Assembly: GCF_022602565.1 (NCBI RefSeq)
Contig: NZ_JALBCV010000005.1
Coordinates: 121,696-185,695 of the forward strand
Direction of reading: 5' to 3'
Length of the DNA stretch: 64,000 nucleotides
From: Rosenbergiella metrosideri
Lineage (GTDB): Bacteria; Pseudomonadota; Gammaproteobacteria; Enterobacterales; Enterobacteriaceae
The position numbers and the translations under genes are program-made. The notes under the pieces were generated by a model, which was given only the letters and a program-made list of their open reading frames with translations, was not told the DNA's origin and ran no database searches. This document shows positions 40,045 to 49,346 of this stretch, one piece after another. The first letter of the stretch is position 1. The number at the start of each line of letters is the position of its first letter.

Positions 40045-43000
40045 ATGACTAAAGAACAACAAATTGAGCAAGGTTTAATCGCCAGGCTACAAGACCTCAA
40101 ATACACCTACCGCAGCGACATTCGCGACAAGGCTAGCTTGGAACAGAACTTCCGTAAGAAGTTCGAAGCTTTGAACCGAGTCAACCTATCCGATGTAGAA
40201 TTCAACCGCCTCCGTGAAGAGATCATCACAGCGGATGTCTTTTTGGCTGCCCAAGCGCTGCGTGAAAAAGGGAAATTTACCCGTGAAGATGGCACCCCGT
40301 TGGAATACATGCTGGTTAATCTTAAGGACTGGTGTAAAAACGACTTTGAAGTAATTAACCAGTTTCGTATCAACACAGATAACAGTCACCATCGCTATGA
40401 CGTGATTCTATTGCTCAATGGCCTACCACTGGTACAGATTGAGTTGAAGTCACTCCAGATCAGTCCTCGCAGAGCGATGGAGCAAATTGTTGAGTATAAA
40501 AACGACACTGGCAACGGTTATACCAATACTCTACTCTGCTTTATGCAGTTATTTATTGTCAGTAATGGTAACGATACGCGCTATTTCGCCAATAATCGCA
40601 AAGAACACTTCAGTTTTAATGCCGATGAGCGTTTCCTGCCCATTTATCAGCACGCAGATAAGAACAACAAGAAAATTGCTCATTTGCATGAATTTGCTGA
40701 TGACTTCTTGTCAAAGTGTACCTTGGGTCAGTTGATCAGCCGCTATATGGTACTGGTGCAGAGCGAGCAAAAAATGCTCATCATGCGCCCGTATCAAATC
40801 TATGCCGTTAAAGCCATTGTGGATGCTATTCATCAGAACCGTGGTAATGGTTATATCTGGCATACCACAGGCTCTGGTAAAACACTTACGTCCTTCAAAG
40901 CCTCTACGCTATTGAAAGATAATCCTGATATTGAAAAATGCTTATTTGTGGTCGATCGCAAAGATCTCGATCGCCAAACGCGAGAGGAATTCAACAAATT
41001 CCAGGAAGGATGTGTAGAGCAAAACACCAACACCGAAACACTTGTACGCCGCATGTTATCAGAAGATTATGCCGATAAAGTGATTGTCACTACCATTCAA
41101 AAGCTTGGTCTGGCCTTGGATGAAAATAGCAAACGCAACAAGGCTCAGCAGAAAAATGGCAAACAGACCTATAAAGAGCGTTTGGAGCCGCTGCGTGATA
41201 AGCGCGTGGTATTTATCTTCGACGAATGTCACCGCTCTCAATTTGGTGAGAACCATAAAGCCATTAAAGAATTTTTCCCCAAAGCTCAGTTATTTGGTTT
41301 TACCGGCACACCTATCTTTGACGAAAATTCAAGCTATCAGCAAGTAGATGGCAACTTGGCCTCTTTCAAAACCACGGAAGATATTTTCGAAAAAGAGCTA
41401 CACGCCTATACCATCACCCACGCCATTGAGGACAAAAACGTACTGAGTTTCCACATTGACTATTATGGGAAAAACGATGGTAAAGATGCTCAAACCAAGC
41501 TTAAGAAAAAAGAACTGCCACCACCTGAAGCAGTAATAAAAGCCATTCTCGACAAACACGATAGCGTCACAAATCAGCGCCGCTTTAATGCCATATTAGC
41601 AACAGGATCGATCAATCACGCCATCGAGTACTTTGAGCTGTTTAAAACGCTTCAAGCACAAAAGCAGTCTGAAGACGAAAATTTCGAGCCACTAAATATC
41701 ACCTGTGTATTCTCACCTCCGGCCCAGATTGCTAAAGAGAACGATGGTAACGGCAATGGTAATGTAAACGGCAATAAGAATGCGGCAGACATTAAGCAGT
41801 TTCAGGAAGATCTGCCCCAAGAAAGTGCTGACAACCAGGTAGAGCCCGAAAAGAAAAAGGCTGCCCTGATGGCGATTATTGCCGACTACAATGTGCAATA
41901 CGGCACTAATCACACCATTAACGAATTCGACCTTTACTATCAGGATGTGCAGCAGCGCATTAAAGACCAAAAGTATAGCAATGCTGATTACCCTCGTAAA
42001 AACAAAATCGACATCACCATTGTGGTGGACATGCTATTAACCGGTTTTGATTCAAAATACCTCAATACTCTGTATGTGGATAAAAACCTGAAGCATCATG
42101 GCCTTATCCAGGCATTCTCGCGCACAAATCGTGTTCTGAACGATACAAAACCCTGGGGCAACGTTCTGGACTTCCGCTATCAGGAAAGCGAGGTAAACGC
42201 AGCAATTGAGTTATTTTCTGGCGGGGCGAAAGATAAAGCCCGAGAAATCTGGCTGGTCGATCCCGCGCCCAAAGTGGTTGAGGCATTCCAGAAAAAAGTG
42301 GACGAATTGCAAACCTTTATGGAGTCCAAAGGCTTAAGCTGTGAGCCATCTGAGGTGCACAACCTGAAAGGCGATACGGCCAAGGCCGAGTTTATCAACC
42401 ACTTTAAAGAAGTGCAGAAGCTGAAAACCCAGCTAGAGCAATACACTGATCTGGACGAAGAAAGCAAAGCCGCTATCGAACAAAAACTGCCGATGGATAC
42501 CCTGCGGGGCTTTAAAGCGATTTACCTCGACACGGCTATGGAGCTAAAGCGTAAACAAGGTAAAAGTGATGACATTGAAGAATCGGTGGAGCAGCTTGAG
42601 TTTGATCTAGTGCTTTTTGCTTCCAGCATTATTGATTATGACTACATCATGGGGCTGATTGCCAAATCCACGCAAAAAACTGGCAAGCAAAAGATGACGC
42701 GCCAAGAGCTGATCGACCTGATCAGCGCCAATGCTAACTTGATGGAAGAGCGTGAAGATATTATTGCCTACATCAATAGCCTCAAGGCGGGTGAAGCACT
42801 TAATGAAAAGCAAATCCGCGAAGGTTATCAAACATTTAAAGCGCAGAAAGCTGTGCAGGTTTTAACGCAAATTGCTGAGAAACATAGCTTGCAACCGCAA
42901 TCGCTTCAGATGTTTGTGGACAGCATTTTAGAACGCATGATTTTTGATGGCGAACAATTAACAGACCTACTTGCCCCCTTGGAGTTGGGTTGGAAAGCGC

Positions 43001-43098
43001 GTCGCGTGGCAGAGCTGGCCTTGATGGACGATTTGGTACCTTACTTACAAAAACAGGCCGAGGGGCGTGAAATTTCGGGATTAGATGCGTATGAGTAA
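40045..43098 (+). CDS. hsdR: Type I restriction endonuclease subunit R
   Basis: HsdR is the motor and nuclease of a type I R-M complex, translocating DNA and cutting it far from the recognition site. The 1017-aa product has an N-terminal PD-(D/E)xK nuclease with D119, E133 and K135 (YDVILLLNGLPLVQIELKS) and a QxxxY motif (Q147-Y151). The SF2 helicase core follows: Walker A TTGSGKT (274-280), DECH (393-396), GFTGTPIF, GFDSKYLNTLYVDK and FSRTNR. A helical C-terminus binds HsdM. It resembles the EcoR124 (type IC) group in length and start. It overlaps hsdS by 14 bp. Confidence 0.95.
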   Translation: MTKEQQIEQGLIARLQDLKYTYRSDIRDKASLEQNFRKKFEALNRVNLSDVEFNRLREEIITADVFLAAQALREKGKFTREDGTPLEYMLVNLKDWCKNDFEVINQFRINTDNSHHRYDVILLLNGLPLVQIELKSLQISPRRAMEQIVEYKNDTGNGYTNTLLCFMQLFIVSNGNDTRYFANNRKEHFSFNADERFLPIYQHADKNNKKIAHLHEFADDFLSKCTLGQLISRYMVLVQSEQKMLIMRPYQIYAVKAIVDAIHQNRGNGYIWHTTGSGKTLTSFKASTLLKDNPDIEKCLFVVDRKDLDRQTREEFNKFQEGCVEQNTNTETLVRRMLSEDYADKVIVTTIQKLGLALDENSKRNKAQQKNGKQTYKERLEPLRDKRVVFIFDECHRSQFGENHKAIKEFFPKAQLFGFTGTPIFDENSSYQQVDGNLASFKTTEDIFEKELHAYTITHAIEDKNVLSFHIDYYGKNDGKDAQTKLKKKELPPPEAVIKAILDKHDSVTNQRRFNAILATGSINHAIEYFELFKTLQAQKQSEDENFEPLNITCVFSPPAQIAKENDGNGNGNVNGNKNAADIKQFQEDLPQESADNQVEPEKKKAALMAIIADYNVQYGTNHTINEFDLYYQDVQQRIKDQKYSNADYPRKNKIDITIVVDMLLTGFDSKYLNTLYVDKNLKHHGLIQAFSRTNRVLNDTKPWGNVLDFRYQESEVNAAIELFSGGAKDKAREIWLVDPAPKVVEAFQKKVDELQTFMESKGLSCEPSEVHNLKGDTAKAEFINHFKEVQKLKTQLEQYTDLDEESKAAIEQKLPMDTLRGFKAIYLDTAMELKRKQGKSDDIEESVEQLEFDLVLFASSIIDYDYIMGLIAKSTQKTGKQKMTRQELIDLISANANLMEEREDIIAYINSLKAGEALNEKQIREGYQTFKAQKAVQVLTQIAEKHSLQPQSLQMFVDSILERMIFDGEQLTDLLAPLELGWKARRVAELALMDDLVPYLQKQAEGREISGLDAYE

Positions 43099-44350
43099 GC
43101 AAAAGAAAGATTTGGTTCCTGAGCTACGGTTTCCTGATTTTGAGAAGGAGCCTAACTGGCCGTGTGTGCGATTGAATGCCGTGGCAAAAAGGTCAACAAG
43201 TAAGAACAAGGGAGAAAAAATCACTCGTGTACTGACTAATTCTGCGGTTGATGGAGTCGTAGACCAGCGAGATTATTTCGACAAGGATATTGCTGTTAAA
43301 GGGAATCTTGAAAGCTACTACATCGTTGATAAAGGCGATTACGTCTATAACCCGAGGATATCATCCACGGCACCAGTAGGGCCAATCTCGAAGAATAAGG
43401 TTGGCAAAGGGGTAATGTCTCCGCTGTACACTGTCTTTAGGTTTAATAGCAAGACAAATGATTTCTTCGAGCAGTTTTTCAAGTCGTCTAAATGGTATGC
43501 CTATTTGCAAATTGTATCAAATAGTGGCGCTCGTCATGACCGTATGAGTATTACTAGTGGTGAGTTTATGGCCATGCCTGTTCCAAATCCATCTGAGTTG
43601 GAACAACAAAAAATCGCCGATTGCCTTGCCTCTATTGATGAGCTGATCGCGCTACATACTCAAAAGCTCAAATCCCTCAAAGACCATAAAAAAGGTTTGA
43701 TGCAACAACTCTTTCCTGTCGAAGGTGAAACTGTACCCAAGCTCCGATTTCCTGAGTTTCAGGATAAGGGGGAGTGGGTGAAGAAACCGTTCGAACGAGT
43801 TATAGAAATTGCGTCTGGCCAGGTTGACCCCACAAAGTCACCATACTGCGACATGCCTCATATCGGCGGCGAGAATATTGAAAGCGACTCTGGGAAAATC
43901 TTAAAAGTCAGCACAGCAAAAGACCTTAATCTTATTAGTGGAAAGTATGCTTTCGATGAAAGTTACATCCTTTACTCGAAGATCCGACCTGCACTGAATA
44001 AAGTCGCGAGACCGAATTTCAAAGGCATTTGTAGCGCTGATATTTATCCGATTCGCCCAGCGACTGATGAACTTCTTCTGGTTTTTCTTAATTATATACT
44101 TCTATCCAAGAAGTTTTTGGATCACGCGAAAAAACACTCTGATCGAGGCAAGATACCTAAGGTTAATCGTGAAGCGGTGATGGCCTATATCGCTTCGCTT
44201 CCGGCCCCCGACGAACAATATAGGATCGCTAATTTTCTCTGTTCTATCGATGAGCTACTTGCCTCTCAAACTCTAAGAGTTGGAGCTCTCAGGGCCCACA
44301 AAAATGGTTTGATGCAAAAGCTCTTCCCCGTCATGGATGAGGTGGTGTGA
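43085..44350 (+). CDS. hsdS: Type I restriction-modification specificity subunit S
   Basis: HsdS recognises the split target through two target-recognition domains (TRD1 about 20-180, TRD2 about 235-375). Two conserved helical spacers separate and close them: ELEQQKIADCLASIDELIAL (about 175-195) and EQYRIANFLCSIDELLASQT (about 378-398). At 421 aa it is full length. The specificity cannot be predicted by eye. The gene overlaps hsdR and, by TGATG, the anticodon-nuclease gene. ATG 43091 is an alternative start. Confidence 0.92.
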   Translation: MRMSKQKKDLVPELRFPDFEKEPNWPCVRLNAVAKRSTSKNKGEKITRVLTNSAVDGVVDQRDYFDKDIAVKGNLESYYIVDKGDYVYNPRISSTAPVGPISKNKVGKGVMSPLYTVFRFNSKTNDFFEQFFKSSKWYAYLQIVSNSGARHDRMSITSGEFMAMPVPNPSELEQQKIADCLASIDELIALHTQKLKSLKDHKKGLMQQLFPVEGETVPKLRFPEFQDKGEWVKKPFERVIEIASGQVDPTKSPYCDMPHIGGENIESDSGKILKVSTAKDLNLISGKYAFDESYILYSKIRPALNKVARPNFKGICSADIYPIRPATDELLLVFLNYILLSKKFLDHAKKHSDRGKIPKVNREAVMAYIASLPAPDEQYRIANFLCSIDELLASQTLRVGALRAHKNGLMQKLFPVMDEVV

Positions 44351-45507
44351 TGGCAAAAAACTTGGCTACTTTTCAAGAGATAAGCGAGGTCGCAGCTTAT
44401 CTTCGGGAAATACTAGACACTAAAAAGTATGTTCTCTTATTTGCCTATAACGGTACAGGAAAAACTCGGCTATCAATGGAGTTTAAAAAGCAAGGAAAAA
44501 ACAGCGATGAACGGGATACCCTTTACTTTAATGCGTTTACTGAAGATCTGTTCAATTGGGATAATGACCTAGAAGCTGATGTAAGTAGAGAACTTCGATT
44601 AAATACTCACTCACGATTTTTTGAGGGGCTGTTCGCATTAGAGATGGATAATAGAATTCGTCCTCTATTGCAATCCTATGCGGATTTTGATTTCAAAATC
44701 AAAGAAAAAGAAATCGAAATTACAGAGGGGGATACGGTTTATAAACAATCTATAACATATGTATCGTTCGAGCGTGAAACTTTGGTTGATGGCAAAACGG
44801 AGTTGGTCGAAAACATTAAGATTTCACGAGGCGAAGAAAATCTCTTTGTTTGGTGCTTCTTCCTTGCCATTGTTCAGCTTGTGCTCGATAAAGAGGAGGG
44901 ATCGCCATATGCCTGGGTTCAGTATATTTACATTGATGACCCAATATCTTCCCTCGATGATAATAATGCAATTCAAGTGGCAAATCACTTGGCTCAATTA
45001 TTAAAATTGAGCAACAACGGAATTAAAACGGTTATTTCTTCGCACCACGCACTGTTTTTCAATGTGATATGTAATGAGTTAAAAAGTGGATTGAGATACA
45101 TGCTTTGCAGCCATGAAGGACGAGTGAAGTATTCCCTGAAAGACACGTCAGATACTCCGTTTTTTCATCATGTGGCGTCTTTAAAGAGGTTGGCAAAAGC
45201 AGCTAAGCGTAATGAGCTTTACACTTATCACTTCAGCATCTTGCGTAACATCCTTGAACGTTCCGCGAGCTTCCATGGTTTTAACGGCCTGTCTGATTTT
45301 GTAAAACGCGACAAGGATGATCATGATGGTGTACTACATCATCGTATTATTCAGTTGTTGAATCATGGCGGCTATTCTCATTTTGAGCCACAAGAGATGA
45401 TTGAAGAAAACAAACGTCACTTTAAGAATATATTAAATAATTTCATGAAAGACTATGGATTTAACCCCGAATTGTTTCCAGAAGAGCAGGAAGAGACAAC
45501 AGAATGA
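44350..45507 (+). CDS. prrC: PrrC-type anticodon nuclease
   Basis: This is a 385-aa protein with a PrrC/AAA_13-type ABC ATPase domain: Walker A FAYNGTGKTRLS (31-42), NAFTEDLFNWDNDLE (61-75), signature-like NIKISRGEENLFVW (155-168) and Walker B YIYIDDPISSLDDN (192-205). The C-terminal part holds the proposed tRNase residues R299-x3-E303 (LRNILERSASF) and H344 (GGYSHF), matching the Arg-Glu-His triad of PrrC. PrrC is kept silent by its type I R-M partner. It cuts tRNA-Lys in the anticodon loop when a phage inhibitor disables the restriction complex. The start ATG 44350 overlaps the hsdS stop, and its stop overlaps the hsdM start by 4 bp. Confidence 0.85.
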   Translation: MAKNLATFQEISEVAAYLREILDTKKYVLLFAYNGTGKTRLSMEFKKQGKNSDERDTLYFNAFTEDLFNWDNDLEADVSRELRLNTHSRFFEGLFALEMDNRIRPLLQSYADFDFKIKEKEIEITEGDTVYKQSITYVSFERETLVDGKTELVENIKISRGEENLFVWCFFLAIVQLVLDKEEGSPYAWVQYIYIDDPISSLDDNNAIQVANHLAQLLKLSNNGIKTVISSHHALFFNVICNELKSGLRYMLCSHEGRVKYSLKDTSDTPFFHHVASLKRLAKAAKRNELYTYHFSILRNILERSASFHGFNGLSDFVKRDKDDHDGVLHHRIIQLLNHGGYSHFEPQEMIEENKRHFKNILNNFMKDYGFNPELFPEEQEETTE

Positions 45508-47159
45508 CCAAAGAACAATTTAATCAGCTAGGTAAAACCCTCTGGGATATCGCTGATCAATTACGCGGCGCGATGAATGCTGATGACTTTCGCGACTACA
45601 TGCTGTCCTTTCTATTCTTGCGTTATCTGTCTGATAACTACGAGCAAGCCGCTAAGAAGGAATTGGGCAGTGATTACCCCGAACCGGGCAATTATGATCG
45701 TCGCGCACCACTAGCAATCTGGTATCAGAACAACCAAGCTGATGTTGCCGATTTTGAAAAACAGATGCGTCTTAAAACCCATTATGTTATTGAGCCTGAG
45801 TTTCTGTGGAGCAGTGTGGCCGAAATGGCACGTACCCAGCATGCGGATTTGCTGGATACACTATGGAAGGGGTTCAAATATATTGAAGAGAAGTCATTCA
45901 ACAGCACATTTCAGGGCTTGTTCTCGGAAATCAACCTACACTCTGAAAAGCTAGGCAAAAAGCCTGCAGATCGTAATGCCAAGCTTTGTGCCATTATCCA
46001 AAAGATTGCCGAAGGTATTTCTGGTTTTAGCAATGCCAGGGACGATCTGGGTGATGCTTATGAATATTTGATTGGCCAGTTTGCAGCAGGTTCAGGAAAA
46101 AAAGCTGGTGAGTTTTATACACCTCAACAAGTTTCTACTATCTTGTCAGAAATCGTCACATTAGATAGTCAAGACCCGACGACAGGCCCAAAGAAAAAAA
46201 TTAAACAAGTAATGGATTTTGCCTGTGGCTCAGGCTCGTTGCTATTAAATGTACGAAACAGGTTAAGTGATGAAGGGGGTTCTATAGGTAAAATATTTGG
46301 CCAAGAGAAAAATATCACTACCTATAACCTTGCGCGCATGAACATGCTGTTGCATGGAGTAAAAGATACTGAGTTTGAAATTCATCACGGTGATACGTTA
46401 GAGAATGACTGGGATATTCTTAATGAGATGAATCCTGCGAAGAAAATGCAGTTCGACGCCATCGTCGCTAACCCACCTTTCAGTTTGCGTTGGGAGCCAA
46501 CCGAGGCATTAGGTGAAGATTTCCGCTTCAAGAACTATGGTCTTGCACCTAAATCAGCCGCTGATTTCGCCTTTCTTTTGCACGGCTTTCACTTCCTCAG
46601 CGAGGACGGGGTTATGGCGATTATTCTCCCGCACGGTGTTTTATTCCGTGGCGGTGCAGAAGAACGGATACGTACCAAGTTGTTAAAAGATGGGCATATA
46701 GATACCATCATTGGCCTTCCTGCCAATCTGTTCTTCTCAACCGGCATCCCTGTTTGCATTCTGGTGCTCAAACGCTGTAAGAAGTCAGACGATGTATTGT
46801 TTATCAACGCCGCAGAACACTCCGGGAAAGGAAAACGTCAGAATTACCTTCGAAGAACTGATGAAATGCCTAATGGAGAGTTGGGTGATATAGAAAAAAT
46901 TATCGATACCTACCAATTCCGAAAGGAAGAAGAGCGATATTCTCGTCGTGTGTCTATGGAAGAGATTGAGAAAAACGGCTTCAATCTGAATATCTCACGT
47001 TATGTCAGTACAGCGCAGGCAGAAAAAAGAATAGATCTGAAAGATATCCACAGTAAGCTAGTGTCATTAGAAGAAAGTATTAAGAGTGCAACTTTCACTC
47101 ATAACGCGTTCCTCGAAGAACTAGGACTACCACCACTGCCCTTAATCGAAAAAGACTAA
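45504..47159 (+). CDS. hsdM: Type I restriction-modification methyltransferase subunit M
   Basis: HsdM methylates adenine in the recognition site using AdoMet and is the core of the HsdR/M/S complex. At 551 aa it has an N-terminal helical HsdM_N domain (about 5-150), motif I VMDFACGSGSLLL (D238 region) and the catalytic NPPF (323-326). GEFYTPQQVS (about 206) marks the N6-Mtase entry. It comes last in the operon, after prrC; in the usual layout hsdM precedes hsdS. Confidence 0.94.
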   Translation: MTKEQFNQLGKTLWDIADQLRGAMNADDFRDYMLSFLFLRYLSDNYEQAAKKELGSDYPEPGNYDRRAPLAIWYQNNQADVADFEKQMRLKTHYVIEPEFLWSSVAEMARTQHADLLDTLWKGFKYIEEKSFNSTFQGLFSEINLHSEKLGKKPADRNAKLCAIIQKIAEGISGFSNARDDLGDAYEYLIGQFAAGSGKKAGEFYTPQQVSTILSEIVTLDSQDPTTGPKKKIKQVMDFACGSGSLLLNVRNRLSDEGGSIGKIFGQEKNITTYNLARMNMLLHGVKDTEFEIHHGDTLENDWDILNEMNPAKKMQFDAIVANPPFSLRWEPTEALGEDFRFKNYGLAPKSAADFAFLLHGFHFLSEDGVMAIILPHGVLFRGGAEERIRTKLLKDGHIDTIIGLPANLFFSTGIPVCILVLKRCKKSDDVLFINAAEHSGKGKRQNYLRRTDEMPNGELGDIEKIIDTYQFRKEEERYSRRVSMEEIEKNGFNLNISRYVSTAQAEKRIDLKDIHSKLVSLEESIKSATFTHNAFLEELGLPPLPLIEKD

Positions 47160-47186
47160 TTTGGAACGATATAGCTTATAGGTGAA

Positions 47187-47226
47187 ATATAGAACCCGAA
47201 TCATCAGTAGTCGGGCTCTATATTTA
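47187..47226 (+). terminator. Terminator of the hsd-prrC operon
   Basis: ATATAGAACCCGA pairs with TCGGGCTCTATAT (one mismatch, 11-base loop), followed by TTATCAAC, 27 bp after hsdM. The stem is long but the T tract is short. Confidence 0.6.
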
Positions 47227-47273
47227 TCAACTTAACCTTCAGTAAGATAATGTTATTGATCGGCACAAGAAAG

Positions 47274-47480
47274 GTAAGTGTCCAGCCAGCACCGTATTGA
47301 CAGGATAATCCGGAGATTACTCCCCGGGTAGGGTGGCGCGCCACGGCAGTAACTCACCGACGCGATTGACTGGCCAGTCTGCGATCACCGACAGCACGTG
47401 ACGAAAATAACGCTCTGGATCGATACCGTTCAGACGGCAGCTCCCGATAAGCCCGTACAAGCCTGTATAAAAGCTAATGC
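47274..47480 (-). pseudogene. IS66-family transposase C-terminal remnant
   Basis: On the minus strand about 50 codons encode the conserved C-terminus of IS66 TnpC: LYGLIGSCRLNGIDPERYF, then VIADWPVNRVGELLPW, ending at TAA 47317-47319. The element end GTAAGTGTCC (from 47274) resembles the IS66 terminal repeat. The rest of the IS is missing. It lies directly before the truncated TIR gene and may have caused that truncation. Confidence 0.8.
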
Positions 47481-47584
47481 ACTTCTGTAGAGAAATTTCC
47501 GCCAGGTAATGATTCGCTTAGTACTTTATATTCCTATATGGCTTTTCAAATGCCACTCTTCGGGCACTAGCCGCCGCTAACGGT

Positions 47585-48028
47585 ATGGGTAAAATTACTA
47601 CATGGCACGATCGCCGTATCGTTCCAGGTCAAGAGTTTGAACACCAGATAGATCTGTACTTTTCCCAAGCAGATATTATCTTGCTATTGATCAGTAGTGA
47701 TTTCATCAATTCTGATTACTGCTATCAGGTTGAAATGTCTAATGCGCTTGAGCGGCACAATCGGGGTGAGGCGGCGGTTATTCCGGTAATCTTAAGAGAT
47801 TTCGCTTGGCATCAGTTGCCATTCGGCAGCATTATGGCGGCGACAATCGATGGTAAGCCGATTACCCGATTTTCCAGCCACGATGAAGGCTATGTTCAGG
47901 TCGTCGATGCTGTCTCCCGAGCCATTGCCAATTTGGAAACGAAAAAGCCGCAGCAGAGTGTGCACGCTGTAGCTCCGCAGACAAACACTTGGTTTCCGTG
48001 CTTTGATGGGAGGATTTCGCAGTGGTAA
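47585..48028 (+). pseudogene. TIR-domain protein, 5' end missing
   Basis: The 147-codon frame starts within a TIR domain: TTWHDRRIVPGQEFEHQID, SQADIILLLISSDFINSDYC (with a BB-loop-like region), then AVIPVILRDFAWHQLPF. The first beta strand and helix of the fold are absent; an in-frame stop and non-homologous sequence precede ATG 47585. Bacterial TIR proteins of this type act in anti-phage signalling or as NADases, usually with a C-terminal partner domain. The C-terminal 30 residues look out of frame with what follows, so this is probably inactive. Confidence 0.72.
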
Positions 48029-48306
48029 CTCACGAGAAGAGCTGCTGACGAACGAAGGGATGTCAGAGCATCTTTGGGAGATGTTTTTCGGAGTAATTAA
48101 GCAACGTATGTCCCGGTAATTCACTGCCTAGCCTGATCTGAGCGCTGCCGTCCAGGTGAATTGCGAAAAGGATTTAGAAATGTTGCAACTTAATCTTGCC
48201 AAAGCATTGCTACTTTCGTGCACCATTCGCTTTTTAAAATCATGGTTGCTCATGTGACAGATCAAGTGAAGCTGTAGTTTGGCATCTCCTCAACAGGCAG
48301 GGCAAT
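48029..48306. other. Gap after the TIR remnant
   Basis: A short frame from ATG 48008 to TAA 48118 (37 codons, MGGFRSGNSREELLT...) overlaps the TIR end in another frame. It could be the continuation of that gene after a frameshift. I recognise nothing in 48119-48306. Confidence 0.25.
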
Positions 48307-48711
48307 TCAGGTGTAATTATTCTGCCAGTTTGCTTCCTCGATGCTGTAGATACCGGTCTGGCACCGGTAACAGTACTTCGTGCCTTGGTAATGATTACCG
48401 CACCACACACAGTACCAGGACAGTGTTATCACCGTTGCATCCAGCCCGTTGATGATGCTGCGTAACTTTCTGTGACGAGTCTCGGCTTTCACTTCCGGGT
48501 CCAAGTGGGCACAGTTCATCAGCACATGCCGCGCCACGGTTTGCGCATCGTGTTCAAACTAGGCAGGGTCACCGACAGAGCCGGCATGTAACACCAGACG
48601 ACAGCCACAGGAGGCACAGCGCCATACCTGCCCTGGAGCGTTCATGGCCTCGCTGGCCGCCACAAAGTGGCCTTCGCGGTCATTTGCCAGGTAACATTTC
48701 AGTACGCGCAT
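48307..48711 (-). pseudogene. Zinc-ribbon protein paralogue, interrupted by an amber codon
   Basis: From ATG 48711 a 134-codon frame encodes CASCGC, then a stop TAG at 48561-48559 where the paralogue just upstream has Trp (PWFEH), and continues to CVWCGNHYQGTKYCYRCQTG. One G-to-A change (TGG to TAG) explains it. The start overlaps the upstream paralogue's stop by 13 bp. Downstream initiation at an internal start (48537) could give a 76-aa C-terminal piece. The function is unknown. Confidence 0.75.
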
Positions 48712-49121
48712 GCCGTTACCCCCTCTGTCCAGTTTTCAGTATCAGAGAGTGCCGGGCTGTATTCACCGGTTTGGCAGGCCAGACAGTAACATTCACCGTG
48801 GTAATCTCTGTTGCAATCATTGCAGTGCCAGTCAGACTGGAAAACCAGCGGGTAGGCATCCGGTACATAAGATTGCAATTGCCGTATCAGTAGTTTCTCT
48901 TTCCGATCTGGTTTGACATACGGGCAGTGCTGCTGACCGTTCTTCGTGAGTTCTTCCACAGTGTGTTCAAACCACGGGCGAACCGTGTCGTATTCCGGAT
49001 GGTATCGCAGCGTACTGCCGCAGATGTGGCAGGTATAGCGGTCGTAAGAGGAAATCTGTGTGGTACTCGTACCGGTGAGGCGGCCATTATCGTCAAGGGC
49101 CATGAAAAATTTGGCGTACAT
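48699..49121 (-). CDS. Putative zinc-ribbon island protein
   Basis: This is a 140-aa protein with two cysteine clusters: CHICGSTLRYH (about 32-42) and CNDCNRDYHGECYCLACQTG (about 102-121), each typical of a zinc ribbon. It also has a conserved RPWFEHTVEEL segment. Such proteins accompany AlpA and Gp2-like genes in P4-type islands; no function is established. It overlaps the decayed paralogue downstream. Confidence 0.65.
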   Translation of the reverse strand: MYAKFFMALDDNGRLTGTSTTQISSYDRYTCHICGSTLRYHPEYDTVRPWFEHTVEELTKNGQQHCPYVKPDRKEKLLIRQLQSYVPDAYPLVFQSDWHCNDCNRDYHGECYCLACQTGEYSPALSDTENWTEGVTACAY

Positions 49122-49202
49122 CGTGGCAGGGGATGAATGGCGGATCAGTTATGCGTTATCGGAAAATGATTCGTGGTATTCAGTCTCTGCAGACCACTAG
49201 GA

Positions 49203-49346
49203 TTATGGTTGTGCAGATACAACAGGGATGTGAAAACAAACGGGGCAGGGCCTGGTACCACAATACTGTCGCTGACAATGGGGACACTCCCAGCGCTCTG
49301 GAATGTTCTGTCGTTTAGTACGGTATTGTTTCCATTCTGCTCAGAC
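49203..49346 (-). pseudogene. Small zinc-ribbon frame downstream of alpA, probably frameshifted
   Basis: The minus strand encodes WKQYRTKRQNIPERWECPHC, with further QYCGTRPCPVC, ending at TAA 49205-49203. No start codon precedes it in frame. A GTG at the end of alpA begins a matching N-terminus in another frame, so a one-base deletion near the CAGAATGG sequence is likely. Four cysteines form a plausible zinc site. Confidence 0.4.
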
